Source: Marinobacter goseongensis (lineage in GTDB: Bacteria > Pseudomonadota > Gammaproteobacteria > Pseudomonadales > Oleiphilaceae). From it: a stretch of 64,000 nt of DNA. The stretch spans positions 62,001-126,000 of the forward strand of contig NZ_JAKZAI010000008.1 of assembly GCF_023156235.1 (NCBI RefSeq), written 5' to 3'. The notes below the pieces were generated by a model. The model saw only the letters and a list, made by a program, of their open reading frames with translations. It was not told the DNA's origin and ran no database searches. Position numbers and translations under genes: made by a program. Below are positions 54,331 through 62,600 of this stretch, in pieces (position 1 is the first letter of the stretch; every line of letters begins with the position of its first letter).

Positions 54331-55314
54331 TCAGGCCCGTCTCAGGATATCCAGGGCGTGACGTCTTTTCTGCGGGTCGTAAATGTCAATGGTAAACATC
54401 AGCTCATCCACCTCGACCGTGCTCAGTAACCGGTCCAGTTGCTGTTTCGCTGACGCCGGGCCACCGAGAATCTGCAACGACAGAAAATCCCGCACACTGG
54501 CTTCCTCACCTGCATTCCACAGGCCGGCCATGGTGTCCACCGGCGGCTTCATCCACAGCGGTTGGCCCCGGAACAGCGCCAGAATGCGCTGGTAGCTGGT
54601 GGTTGCCAGCCATCGGGCTTCCTCGTCGGTATCGGCGACGACGGCCGGAACAGACAGCATGGCGTAAGGTTCCTGTAGCTGTTCCGAGGGCTGGAAATGA
54701 TCGCGGTAGACCTTCAACGCCTCACGATACAGCCGCGGTGCAAAGTGACCGGCGAAGGCGTAGGGCAGGCCCCGCATGGCTGCCAACTGGGCACTGTAGA
54801 GACTGGATCCGAGGAGCCAGATCGGCACGTGGGTGCCGGCACCGGGAATCGCTTTGACCGGCTGCCCGGGCTGCAGCGGCCCCAGCAGAGTCTGCAGGCG
54901 GGCGACGTCTTCCGGGAACTGCTCGGCCCCGAGTCCGTCACGCCGCAACGCACGGCTGGTGATCGGGTCGGTGCCGGGTGCGCGTCCGAGGCCGAGATCA
55001 ATGCGCCCGGGGTAGAGGCTCTCCAGGGTGCCGAACTGCTCGGCAATGACCAGTGGCGGATGATTCGGCAGCATCACCCCGCCGGAACCGACCCGCAGCC
55101 GCTCGGTTTTGCCCGCAATGTGGCCGATCAACACCGAGGTGGCCGAACTGCTGATGCCCTCCATATTGTGATGTTCGGCCAGCCAGAAGCGGCTGAACCC
55201 CAGCTTTTCGGCGTGCTGGGCGAAGGCCACGCTGTTGGCCAGCGTGGTGCCTACGGAATCACCCTCACGGACGGAGGCCAGTTCCAGCAGCGAAAGGGGC
55301 GGGCGTTGCGGCAT
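54331..55314 (-). CDS. Luciferase-like (LLM) flavin-dependent oxidoreductase
   Basis: This 327-residue TIM-barrel protein has [56 protein letters not shown] and [14 protein letters not shown], all typical of the YhbW-like group of F420-independent, FMN-using LLM proteins. It likely uses FMNH2, but the substrate is unknown. GGAG supports ATG 55314. It is convergent with the peroxidase gene, four bases away. Confidence 0.88.
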   Translation of the reverse strand: MPQRPPLSLLELASVREGDSVGTTLANSVAFAQHAEKLGFSRFWLAEHHNMEGISSSATSVLIGHIAGKTERLRVGSGGVMLPNHPPLVIAEQFGTLESLYPGRIDLGLGRAPGTDPITSRALRRDGLGAEQFPEDVARLQTLLGPLQPGQPVKAIPGAGTHVPIWLLGSSLYSAQLAAMRGLPYAFAGHFAPRLYREALKVYRDHFQPSEQLQEPYAMLSVPAVVADTDEEARWLATTSYQRILALFRGQPLWMKPPVDTMAGLWNAGEEASVRDFLSLQILGGPASAKQQLDRLLSTVEVDELMFTIDIYDPQKRRHALDILRRA

Positions 55315-55344
55315 GGTGTGCTCCGGTGGCATCGGGCCTGGGGT

Positions 55345-55974
55345 TTACAGGTCGATCACGATGGGTGGATTCAGCGGTTTGAAGGCGCCGGTACAGGTGC
55401 TCGCATTCACGTAAAGGCACTGGCCGATCTGGTGCTGACCAAAGCTCTCATGAATGTGCCCGAAAATATGGAGCCTGAGGTTCAGGCTTTCAACCGTGTC
55501 GGCAAGATCGTTACAGCCGACACTCTGAAAACCGGTGCCGGTCGGAACGGCATCCAGGATGCCGGCGGGCGGGCCGTGGGTAATCAGCACATCGGTGTCA
55601 CGGGGAATCCGGGACCAGCGCTCGGCCATGGCCGGGCCACGGTCCAGATTGAACGCCCAGTTAAAGAACACCGGGGTCCACGGGCTGCCCCAGAATTTAA
55701 GGCCGGCCAGCTCCAGCCCTGTGTCCTGCAGATAGTGGGCGTGGCGCACCAGGGCACGGGCGTCCTGGGGTTCGTCCTGGAAACACCAGTCGTGATTGCC
55801 AGCGATCAGAATCTTGTGAGTGTGGGGTTGTTCCGCAAGCCAGTCATCGAGGTCTTCCAGCTCCTCCAGTGTCCCCACGCCGAGGCAATCGCCGGAATGG
55901 ATCAGGATGTCTCCCTCGGGCACGTCAATCTGTCGATGCATGCTGTGGGTGTCGGAAATACAGACCAGCCTCAT
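55345..55974 (-). CDS. Calcineurin-like metallophosphoesterase
   Basis: This 209-residue enzyme has the metal-binding motifs of the family: CISDTHSMHR, LIHSGDCLG, IAGNHDWCF, VLITHGPP and HIFGHIHESFG. It probably hydrolyses a phosphomonoester or diester in the cytoplasm. ATG 55974 starts the first beta strand; the longer frame to 56079 lacks family support. It lies 30 bases upstream of the LLM gene on the same strand. Confidence 0.87.
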   Translation of the reverse strand: MRLVCISDTHSMHRQIDVPEGDILIHSGDCLGVGTLEELEDLDDWLAEQPHTHKILIAGNHDWCFQDEPQDARALVRHAHYLQDTGLELAGLKFWGSPWTPVFFNWAFNLDRGPAMAERWSRIPRDTDVLITHGPPAGILDAVPTGTGFQSVGCNDLADTVESLNLRLHIFGHIHESFGQHQIGQCLYVNASTCTGAFKPLNPPIVIDL

Positions 55975-56014
55975 GTATGGGTATCCGCCTGGAGATGTGG
56001 GTGGAAGGTCAGTT

Positions 56015-56791
56015 TCAGAACTGACCGTGACGACCGGCACCGTTCTTGAACCTTTTTGCGCCTTCAATGGACTCCTCAAAAACTACAGGGTACCCCGCGG
56101 CTCCCTCGGCAACCAGTGCGTTGTGCAGTTCCAGATCCCACTGGCGCAGGGCCGAGGCTCGGTCTGCCAGCAGGCAGCGCTGGGGAAACGCGGCCAGTTC
56201 ACGGGCAAGAGTCCGGGCGCTGTCCAATGCCTTCCCATCATCAACCACCCGGTTGGCCAGACCCATGGCAAGGGCTTCCTCCGCCTGCACCGGCCGGCCG
56301 GTCAGGATCATGTCCATGGCACGGCCGTGGCCGACGACTCTTGGCAGTCGTACGGTGCCACCATCGATCAGCGGCACGCCCCAGCGCCGGCAAAACACAC
56401 CGAACACCGCGGATTTTTCGACCACCCGCAGATCACACATCAATGCCAGTTCCAGCCCCCCAGCCACGGCATAACCGGAGACCGCCGCAATCACCGGTTT
56501 GCTCAGTGTCATGCGGGTGGGGCCCATCGGTCCGTGGCCGGTGCCGTGGGGATCGATCTCGTTGCGGCGCTCGGGGTCGTCCAAGGCTGCCAGATCCGCG
56601 CCGGCGCAAAAGTTTCCACCGGCACCGCAAAGAACCGCTACTTTTAAAGCACGGTTTTCCTCGAATTCGGTAAACGCCCGGCGCAGCGCGCTGGCGGTGG
56701 GGCGGTCCACGGCATTGCGCTTGTCAGGGCGATTGAGGGTGATGGTGAGAACGCCATCATCCACGGAGGTCAGCACGAGTTGGTCAGTCAT
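56015..56791 (-). CDS. Enoyl-CoA hydratase/isomerase (crotonase) family protein
   Basis: This 258-residue protein has the crotonase order: LTLNRPDKRNAVDRPTASAL, the oxyanion-hole segment CGAGGNFCAGADLAAL, VIAAVSGYAVAGGLELALM and a C-terminal helix. The usual second catalytic Glu site reads VFCRRWGVPLIDGGTVRLP; the family often has Glu at the site of Val/Pro there, so hydratase activity is uncertain and a related reaction is possible. ATG 56791 is supported by the family start. It is divergent from eutB. Confidence 0.86.
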   Translation of the reverse strand: MTDQLVLTSVDDGVLTITLNRPDKRNAVDRPTASALRRAFTEFEENRALKVAVLCGAGGNFCAGADLAALDDPERRNEIDPHGTGHGPMGPTRMTLSKPVIAAVSGYAVAGGLELALMCDLRVVEKSAVFGVFCRRWGVPLIDGGTVRLPRVVGHGRAMDMILTGRPVQAEEALAMGLANRVVDDGKALDSARTLARELAAFPQRCLLADRASALRQWDLELHNALVAEGAAGYPVVFEESIEGAKRFKNGAGRHGQF

Positions 56792-56907
56792 GGTGGATGT
56801 CCTGTTGATCAAAAGGGAGTGGGGCAGAACCGTTACACCAAGATAGCACCAGACGGTGGCATAACCATTGCGTGAAAAAAGAATACGATGCGAAGTGAGG
56901 GCGAGGC

Positions 56908-58308
56908 ATGTACCGATACACCCTGGGTGTTCAGACCTGGCAGTTTCAGACGCTGGCAGAGTTGATGGCGAAGGCAACACCTGCCCGCTCCGGTGACCGC
57001 CTGGCCGGAGTAATGGCGTCTACCGCGGAGGAGCGGGTGGTGGCGCAGATGGCGCTGGCGGAGCTGCCGCTGAACACCTTTCTGAATGACGCGCTGGTGC
57101 CTTACGAAAGCGATGAGGTCACCCGACTGATTCTGGACGATCACGACAAGCATGCGTTCGCGCCCATCGCCCATCTCACGGTGGGTGACTTTCGTAATTG
57201 GCTGTTGGGCGATCAGGCAACACCGGAGGCGCTCGCAGGCATCCGCCAGGGCATCACCCCGGAAATGGCCGCCGCCGTCTCCAAGATCATGCGTAATCAG
57301 GATCTGATTCTGGTGGCGTCCCGTTGCCAGGTCACCACCGCGTTTCGCAACACCATCGGCACTCCGGGCCGGCTCTCGACCCGATTGCAGCCCAATCATC
57401 CCACCGACGACATCACCGGCATTGCCGCCAGCATTCTTGATGGCCTGCTGTATGGCAGCGGCGATGCGGTGATCGGTATCAACCCGGCTACCGACAACGT
57501 GGCCCAGAGTGTGCGGCTGATGAAGATGATGGACGAAGTGATCCGCCAGTACGACATTCCCACCCAGTCCTGTGTCCTGACCCATGTGACCAACACCCTT
57601 GAGGCCATCGAACAGAATGCACCGGTGGATCTGGTGTTCCAGTCCATCGGTGGCACCGAGGCCACCAATCGCAGTTTCGGTTTCGACCTGGCGACCCTGG
57701 CAGAAGCACAAAGCGCCGCGCTGTCATTGCAGCGCGGTTCGGTGGGCAACAACGTGATGTATTTTGAAACCGGCCAGGGCAGCGCCCTGTCAGCGAATGC
57801 GCACCACGGTGTTGACCAGCAAACCTGCGAGGCCCGGGCCTATGGGGTGGCGCGCAAGTTTGATCCGTTGCTGGTGAACACGGTGGTGGGCTTTATTGGT
57901 CCGGAGTACCTGTACGACGGCCGGGAAATCACCCGCGCCGGCCTGGAGGATCATTTCTGCGGCAAGCTACTGGGTCTCCCCATGGGTTGTGACATTTGCT
58001 ACACCAATCACGCCGAGGCCGACCAGAATGACATGGACAACCTTTTGACCCTGCTCGGCGTGGCGGGCTGCAATTTCATCATGGGCATTCCCGGTTCCGA
58101 CGACATCATGCTGAATTACCAGACCACGTCGTTCCACGATGCGCTCTATCTGCGGCGGGTGTTGAACAAGCGCCCGGCGCCGGAGTTCGAGCAATGGCTG
58201 GCACGGATGGGGATATTCCGCGACAGCCGCGGACAATGGCCCGCTGACACCCTGCCGGAGGCCTTCAGCGCGAGCCTGTCCCGTCTGCCGGAAGGAGATG
58301 ACCAATGA
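56908..58308 (+). CDS. eutB: Ethanolamine ammonia-lyase large subunit
   Basis: This 466-residue TIM-barrel subunit has the family phrases MASTAEERVVAQMALAELPL, RCQVTTAFRNTIGTPGRLS, RLQPNHPTDDITGI, VFQSIGGTEATNRSFGFD, MYFETGQGSALSANAHHGVD and MGCDICYTNHAEADQNDMD. With EutC and adenosylcobalamin it splits ethanolamine into acetaldehyde and ammonia. No other eut genes (shell proteins, EutA reactivase, EutR) are near, so this is a short, microcompartment-free pathway. The stop overlaps eutC by four bases. Confidence 0.95.
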   Translation: MYRYTLGVQTWQFQTLAELMAKATPARSGDRLAGVMASTAEERVVAQMALAELPLNTFLNDALVPYESDEVTRLILDDHDKHAFAPIAHLTVGDFRNWLLGDQATPEALAGIRQGITPEMAAAVSKIMRNQDLILVASRCQVTTAFRNTIGTPGRLSTRLQPNHPTDDITGIAASILDGLLYGSGDAVIGINPATDNVAQSVRLMKMMDEVIRQYDIPTQSCVLTHVTNTLEAIEQNAPVDLVFQSIGGTEATNRSFGFDLATLAEAQSAALSLQRGSVGNNVMYFETGQGSALSANAHHGVDQQTCEARAYGVARKFDPLLVNTVVGFIGPEYLYDGREITRAGLEDHFCGKLLGLPMGCDICYTNHAEADQNDMDNLLTLLGVAGCNFIMGIPGSDDIMLNYQTTSFHDALYLRRVLNKRPAPEFEQWLARMGIFRDSRGQWPADTLPEAFSASLSRLPEGDDQ

Positions 58309-59144
58309 CCGATTCAACGCCGGAACTGGTGACGGATAACCCCTGGCGCCGCCTGCGGGCCTATACCGATGCCCGGATTGGTCTTGGCCGTGCCGGCACC
58401 AGCTTGCCGACCCGCGAGTTACTGGCATTCCAGCTGGATCACGCGCGGGCCCGGGACGCGGTGCACCTGCCGCTGGATACCGGGGCGTTGCTTGAAGCAC
58501 TGACGACCCTGTCGGCGGCCTGGGGCCTGCCGCCGCCGCTTTTGCTGCACAGTGAGGCGGCGGACCGGGTCACGTACCTGCAACGCCCGGATCTGGGCCG
58601 ACGTCTTGATGCGACATCCTGCAAACATCTGGATCGCTCCGGGCACACCCACCAAAGCCCGGTAGATCTCGCGCTGGTGGTGGCCGATGGGCTGTCCTCG
58701 CGGGCGGTACAACAGAATGCGGTGCCACTGCTGCAGGCATTTCTGGCGTTGCCTGAGTTGGCGCCTGCCGGCGGGCAGCGGGCCCCTCTGTGCGTGGTGA
58801 CCCAGGCGCGGGTGGCGATCGGTGACGACATCGCGCAGCGGCTCAATGCCCGTTGTGTGGTGGTGCTGATCGGCGAGCGGCCCGGGCTGAGCTCGCCCGA
58901 CAGCCTGGGCCTCTATCTGACCTGGGCGCCGCAACCGGGGCTGACCGATGCCAACCGCAACTGCATCTCCAACATCCGTCCTGGCGGCCTGGATGTCGAT
59001 GAGGCCAGCCGGCGGTTGCGGTATCTGCTGAATGAAGCGCGTCGCCTCAACCTGTCCGGAGTCGGGTTGAAGGATCGATCCGCCCAGGCCGTGATTGAAC
59101 AGGGGTACGGCAATTTTCTATTGAGGCCGCGGACGGGTGGGTAA
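58305..59144 (+). CDS. eutC: Ethanolamine ammonia-lyase small subunit
   Basis: This 279-residue partner of EutB has the N-terminal segment TPELVTDNPWRRLRAYTDAR, RIGLGRAGTSLPTRELLAFQ, HARARDAVH and the C-terminal half NCISNIRPGGLDVDEASRRL, all typical of EutC, which binds the cobalamin at the subunit interface. GAAGGAG lies upstream and the ATG overlaps the eutB stop. A terminator at 59240 ends the pair. Confidence 0.95.
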   Translation: MTDSTPELVTDNPWRRLRAYTDARIGLGRAGTSLPTRELLAFQLDHARARDAVHLPLDTGALLEALTTLSAAWGLPPPLLLHSEAADRVTYLQRPDLGRRLDATSCKHLDRSGHTHQSPVDLALVVADGLSSRAVQQNAVPLLQAFLALPELAPAGGQRAPLCVVTQARVAIGDDIAQRLNARCVVVLIGERPGLSSPDSLGLYLTWAPQPGLTDANRNCISNIRPGGLDVDEASRRLRYLLNEARRLNLSGVGLKDRSAQAVIEQGYGNFLLRPRTGG

Positions 59145-59239
59145 CAAGGGAGAGTGCTGTCATCAAACTGTCACGACTCAGTGCCATGATCAAAACTTCA
59201 GGACGATCTGTAGGGTTTTGAAAATCGTGTCTAAGCTTT

Positions 59240-59264
59240 AACCGGGGGTCGCCCCGGTTTTTTT
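59240..59264 (+). terminator. Rho-independent terminator after eutBC
   Basis: AACCGGGG and CCCCGGTT form an eight-base stem with loop GTCG, followed by a run of T. It lies between eutC (stop 59144) and the ParA-like gene (start 59290) and separates the two transcripts. Confidence 0.92.
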
Positions 59265-59289
59265 ATGCCTGCAGGTCGGGAGCCGCAGA

Positions 59290-60006
59290 ATGAAAACAAT
59301 CGCGTTCTACAGTCTCAAGGGCGGTGTGGGCAAAACCGCGTCGGCAGTGAACATCGCCTACCTTGCCAGTCAGGCGGGCTATTCCACGCTGCTCTGGGAT
59401 CTGGACCCTCAGGGCGCCTCCAGCTGGTACCTGGCCGGGGCCGATCGCATCAAGGGGCATAAGTTGTCGGCATTGATGAAGGGCAAAAGCCCGATCGCTG
59501 ACTTCATTCATGCAAGTCGCTATGACAACCTGGATTTCATCCCCTCGCACACCAGCTTCCGTAATCTCGACGTCAACCTGATCAAGGAGTGGCTGGCACC
59601 GTTGTCGGAGGAGACCAGTCTGGTGGTGCTGGATTGCCCGCCATCGCTGTCACGGCTGTCGGAGCAGGTGCTGAAAGCGGCTGACCGGGTGTTCGTGCCG
59701 GTCATTCCCACCTGGCTATCCCTGAACAGCTGGGAGCAACTGCGGACCTTTGCCAAAGATCACAAAATCAAACCCTCGCGGTTGCGCCCGTTCTACGCCA
59801 TGGCGGACCGACGCAAGAGCCTGCATCGGGAACTGATTGATGATCAGGAGCGACACTTGCCGGCTAGCCTGAACACCATTATCCCCAACGCCAGCGTGGT
59901 GGAGCGCATGGGTGAACAGGGGGTGCCGGTGGAATTGCTGGCGCCACACTCGGTTGCCGCCGACGCCTACCGCCGGTTGTGGCGGGAAATCAACGGGCTG
60001 CTGTAA
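59290..60006 (+). CDS. Orphan ParA/MinD-type ATPase
   Basis: This 238-residue P-loop ATPase has a deviant Walker A of the ParA type, SLKGGVGKTASAVNIAYLA (with the signature Lys), switch I WDLDPQGASSWYL, Walker B-like LVVLDCPPSLSRLSEQVL. It lacks an N-terminal DNA-binding domain, and no ParB partner lies nearby, so it is not a chromosomal Par system. Such orphans position protein complexes or granules. It faces the minus-strand solenoid gene with their stops 47 bases apart. Confidence 0.9.
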   Translation: MKTIAFYSLKGGVGKTASAVNIAYLASQAGYSTLLWDLDPQGASSWYLAGADRIKGHKLSALMKGKSPIADFIHASRYDNLDFIPSHTSFRNLDVNLIKEWLAPLSEETSLVVLDCPPSLSRLSEQVLKAADRVFVPVIPTWLSLNSWEQLRTFAKDHKIKPSRLRPFYAMADRRKSLHRELIDDQERHLPASLNTIIPNASVVERMGEQGVPVELLAPHSVAADAYRRLWREINGLL

Positions 60007-60052
60007 CGAACCGAAAGAGCTCAGTGTGCTGGTGCTCGGACCGCTGACGGCG

Positions 60053-61498
60053 CTACTGTCGTAGCGCCTTGAGCAGATCTGTGCCCATGTTCTCGGCATG
60101 GGTTTTCAGTGCCTGTGACGCCTGGCGGGACTGGTAGCGGATCACGTCGGCGATCTCCCGGGCCTGGTCCGGCAGCCGGACCCGCGAAATCAGGGTGACC
60201 AACTCGTTCCAGTCATTATTGCCGAGCAATTCCGAGCGATTGAGCAGCCGTTCCAGCAGCGCACCGTGGTCCGCGGCCATCAGGCTGGCGATCAACTCCT
60301 GCCCCTTGCGTGGCAGTCGTCGTGCAAAGCGGATCAGCACCCGAATCTGCCCGGTGGTTATGCCCGATGCCACCATGGCCCGCAGAATGATGTTGTCGGT
60401 GAAAACGTCGAGGGTGGTCAGTTCCCGGAGTTCCTCGTCCGACATTCTGCCAATCAGAGTGAGTACCAGATCGGCGTGTTCTTGCCGCACCGCGTCGCGG
60501 ATAAACGATTCCAGGATATCGGCACCCTGTCGCAACCCCACTTTGGCCACGAAAGCCTGCAAATCGCTGTTCATCGCGGCGATCAGGGGCAGGGTATTGG
60601 CCATCAGCCCCTCGTCATGGGCGGCCTTCATCAGGCCTTCCAGAACCTGCTCGTCCCGCAATGCCTGCAGATGCACCAGTGAACGCTGATGGCGTTCCTT
60701 GATGGTGTCCAGAGAGCGCAGGATCGGCCCCCACCAGGCGTGAGCATTGGCGACATTGATCAGTTCGTTGAGGGTGCCCGGGTCACGCTCCACGATCAGG
60801 TTGGTGATCCGGCTTTTGATGTCCCGTCCCACCTGGTCGATCACCCAGATCAGGATCGGCCAGGTGTCCGGGTTCCCAAGCCCCGAGAGAATGATGCGGT
60901 TGAGCCGATCGTTATCAATCAGACGGATGATGTCCCCGAGTTTTTCGGGCTCGTCCATGTAGAAAATGGTGCGCAGCAGGGCGGCATCGTCGCTGACCAG
61001 TGCCAGTACCTGACGAATGACCGCCGCTGGCAGCGCGTCCGCCAATTGGCCCGCCCGCACGTATTGCCGTTGCTCAATAAGCGCTACCGCCACTCCGGTC
61101 AGCTGTTCGGCGGGAATGTGCCTGATCAGGCCGCGCAGCGCCCTCGGATCTGAAATCAGCGTGATCTCGGTGAGGAATGCCACCGGCAGACGACGGGCAA
61201 TTTTTCCTACCTTCAGCGCGTCAACAAACGGCAGCGTGCCGGCTGCGACCGTTGCCCCGCAATGCTCCGCCAATGCCGCGGAACGCTTTGTCGGTAATGC
61301 GCTGACCAGACGGCCAAGGCGGCCGAAGGTGGGGGCTGCAGAGCGGTGCAGCTCATCCAGAATGGCGTCACGGGTCTGGCGAATCTGACCGGGTTGGCAG
61401 GCATCCGCCAACTCTCGGGTGGGAGCGGGCAGTTCGCCGATCAGGGCCTCGAGTTTCTCGAGCTCGGCGAGGGTCTGCAGTGAGGAAATCGTCATCAC
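60053..61498 (-). CDS. Alpha-helical repeat (solenoid-like) protein of unknown function
   Basis: I do not recognise this 481-residue protein. It has no signal peptide or membrane segment and is made of repeated amphipathic helices of about 20 residues, for example LRGLIRHIPAEQLTGVAVAL, ADALPAAVIRQVLALVSDDA, LGDIIRLIDNDRLNRIILSG and LVTLISRVRLPDQAREIADV. The pattern looks like a HEAT- or MgtE-N-like solenoid, which often serves protein binding. The start overlaps the upstream small gene by four bases (ATGA). It is convergent with the ParA-like gene, which may be its functional neighbour. Confidence 0.8.
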   Translation of the reverse strand: MMTISSLQTLAELEKLEALIGELPAPTRELADACQPGQIRQTRDAILDELHRSAAPTFGRLGRLVSALPTKRSAALAEHCGATVAAGTLPFVDALKVGKIARRLPVAFLTEITLISDPRALRGLIRHIPAEQLTGVAVALIEQRQYVRAGQLADALPAAVIRQVLALVSDDAALLRTIFYMDEPEKLGDIIRLIDNDRLNRIILSGLGNPDTWPILIWVIDQVGRDIKSRITNLIVERDPGTLNELINVANAHAWWGPILRSLDTIKERHQRSLVHLQALRDEQVLEGLMKAAHDEGLMANTLPLIAAMNSDLQAFVAKVGLRQGADILESFIRDAVRQEHADLVLTLIGRMSDEELRELTTLDVFTDNIILRAMVASGITTGQIRVLIRFARRLPRKGQELIASLMAADHGALLERLLNRSELLGNNDWNELVTLISRVRLPDQAREIADVIRYQSRQASQALKTHAENMGTDLLKALRQ

Positions 61499-61707
61499 GC
61501 GTCACCCTCTGCCGTGTCGGGTTTGCCAGTCGCCATGCTGAATACCAGCCGTGACGGCAAGGGCAGCCTGAGGCGTGCGGCCGCCAGTTCGCTGGCAATG
61601 TCCTGACGATGGCGGGCCACGGCGCTGTCGGCTCCGTCGCGGATGGCGCCGGCCAGTTCATCGGGCAGAGTGTCGAGAATGTCGGGCAGGTTCGCGGCAG
61701 GTGTCAT
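61495..61707 (-). CDS. Small acidic helical protein paired with the solenoid protein
   Basis: This 70-residue protein has two predicted helices (LPDELAGAIRDGADSAVARH; DIASELAAARLRLPLPSRLV) and an acidic tail. Its stop overlaps the start of the solenoid gene, so both are translated together. The gene starts 58 bases from the CRP/Vfr-like palindrome. No known domain. Confidence 0.7.
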   Translation of the reverse strand: MTPAANLPDILDTLPDELAGAIRDGADSAVARHRQDIASELAAARLRLPLPSRLVFSMATGKPDTAEGDA

Positions 61708-61764
61708 GGTGAGCCTTTTTTCGCTTGTTCTTGTTAATTTGCTCTTGCAACTTTATTTTAAAAA

Positions 61765-61780
61765 TGTGACATATGTCACG
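61765..61780. promoter_or_regulatory. CRP/Vfr-like palindrome between divergent unknown genes
   Basis: TGTGACATATGTCACG contains the perfect 14-base palindrome GTGACATATGTCAC and fits the CRP consensus TGTGA-N6-TCACA except for the last base. It lies 44 bases from the plus-strand start at 61824 and 58 bases from the minus-strand start at 61707, in an AT-rich stretch that could hold both promoters. Confidence 0.6.
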
Positions 61781-61823
61781 TAAATTGTCAGCAACATAAC
61801 AACAAGATTGTCAGGCGAGCGCA

Positions 61824-62558
61824 ATGGACAAGCGAAAGCTTACGTCAGCATTACCGGCACCCCTGGTGCCCCGCAGCGGGACTCTTTACCGCCTGCGATC
61901 CGTGCTCGGAGAGTTGCCCCCGGTGCAACGGGCAGCGGCGGTTGCCTCCGGGGTCGAGAACCAGCTACTTCTGGCGCTCAGCCATCGCCTGCAACGCCTT
62001 GATGGGACACCGTCGCAATCCCACGACGACAGCGCCGACACCCTGCCAACCCTGATCGGCGCAGACACCGCTGGCATGCTCCGGGATCTTCATCAGCGCT
62101 CGATTTACCAGACCCGAGAGTCCGCCACCGAGGACCTTATCCGCACCATCGTGCAGCAATTGGTGCCGGACGAGTTACGGGTGCTGGCGCTGGTGTCCGA
62201 TGAGGGGCCCCATGCCATGTGTCATCTGGATGTGGCCGGTCGCATGGGCAAACCCGGCTATCGCTTGCGGGGCCATCTGAGCCGGATAGGCCAGGAGTCC
62301 GGGCTGATGCTGGCGCAGTGGGCACCCCACTACCTCAACCACATGATCCAACTGGGCCTGCTGGACACAGGACCGGTGGTGAAAACCCTCGAACGCAACT
62401 ACGAAAGCATCGAGAACGGCCTCGCCGTGCGGGCGCTGGCCGCCGATATGGAGCGCCAGGCCGGCGCGAAGGTGCGGTTTCAGCGCCTGTCCTTCGCAAT
62501 CTCCGATCTGGGCAAGACTCTCTGGGCGAAAGCCCTCGACTGCCGCGACAGCGACTAG
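61824..62558 (+). CDS. Unknown protein, distantly Abi-alpha (DUF4393)-like
   Basis: This 244-residue soluble protein has no certain family. The C-terminal two-thirds (TEDLIRTIVQQLVPDELRVL, HYLNHMIQLGLLDTG, RLSFAISDLGKTLW) has an order of helices and spacing that recalls winged-helix-like proteins of the DUF4393/Abi-alpha group: paired LVPDELR and LxxLGLL motifs before a final TxxG helix. I regard this as weak. It starts from ATG 61824, divergent from the solenoid operon, and is followed after 42 bases by a DUF445 gene on the same strand. No catalytic motif is visible. Confidence 0.7.
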   Translation: MDKRKLTSALPAPLVPRSGTLYRLRSVLGELPPVQRAAAVASGVENQLLLALSHRLQRLDGTPSQSHDDSADTLPTLIGADTAGMLRDLHQRSIYQTRESATEDLIRTIVQQLVPDELRVLALVSDEGPHAMCHLDVAGRMGKPGYRLRGHLSRIGQESGLMLAQWAPHYLNHMIQLGLLDTGPVVKTLERNYESIENGLAVRALAADMERQAGAKVRFQRLSFAISDLGKTLWAKALDCRDSD

Positions 62559-62600
62559 ACACCGGCCCAGACGGGCAAACAACAACGACTGGAAGTATGT

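Noticed and set aside
54697..56049. 450-residue plus-strand frame
   Set aside because: Antisense to the LLM oxidoreductase and phosphoesterase genes, both with complete family motifs.
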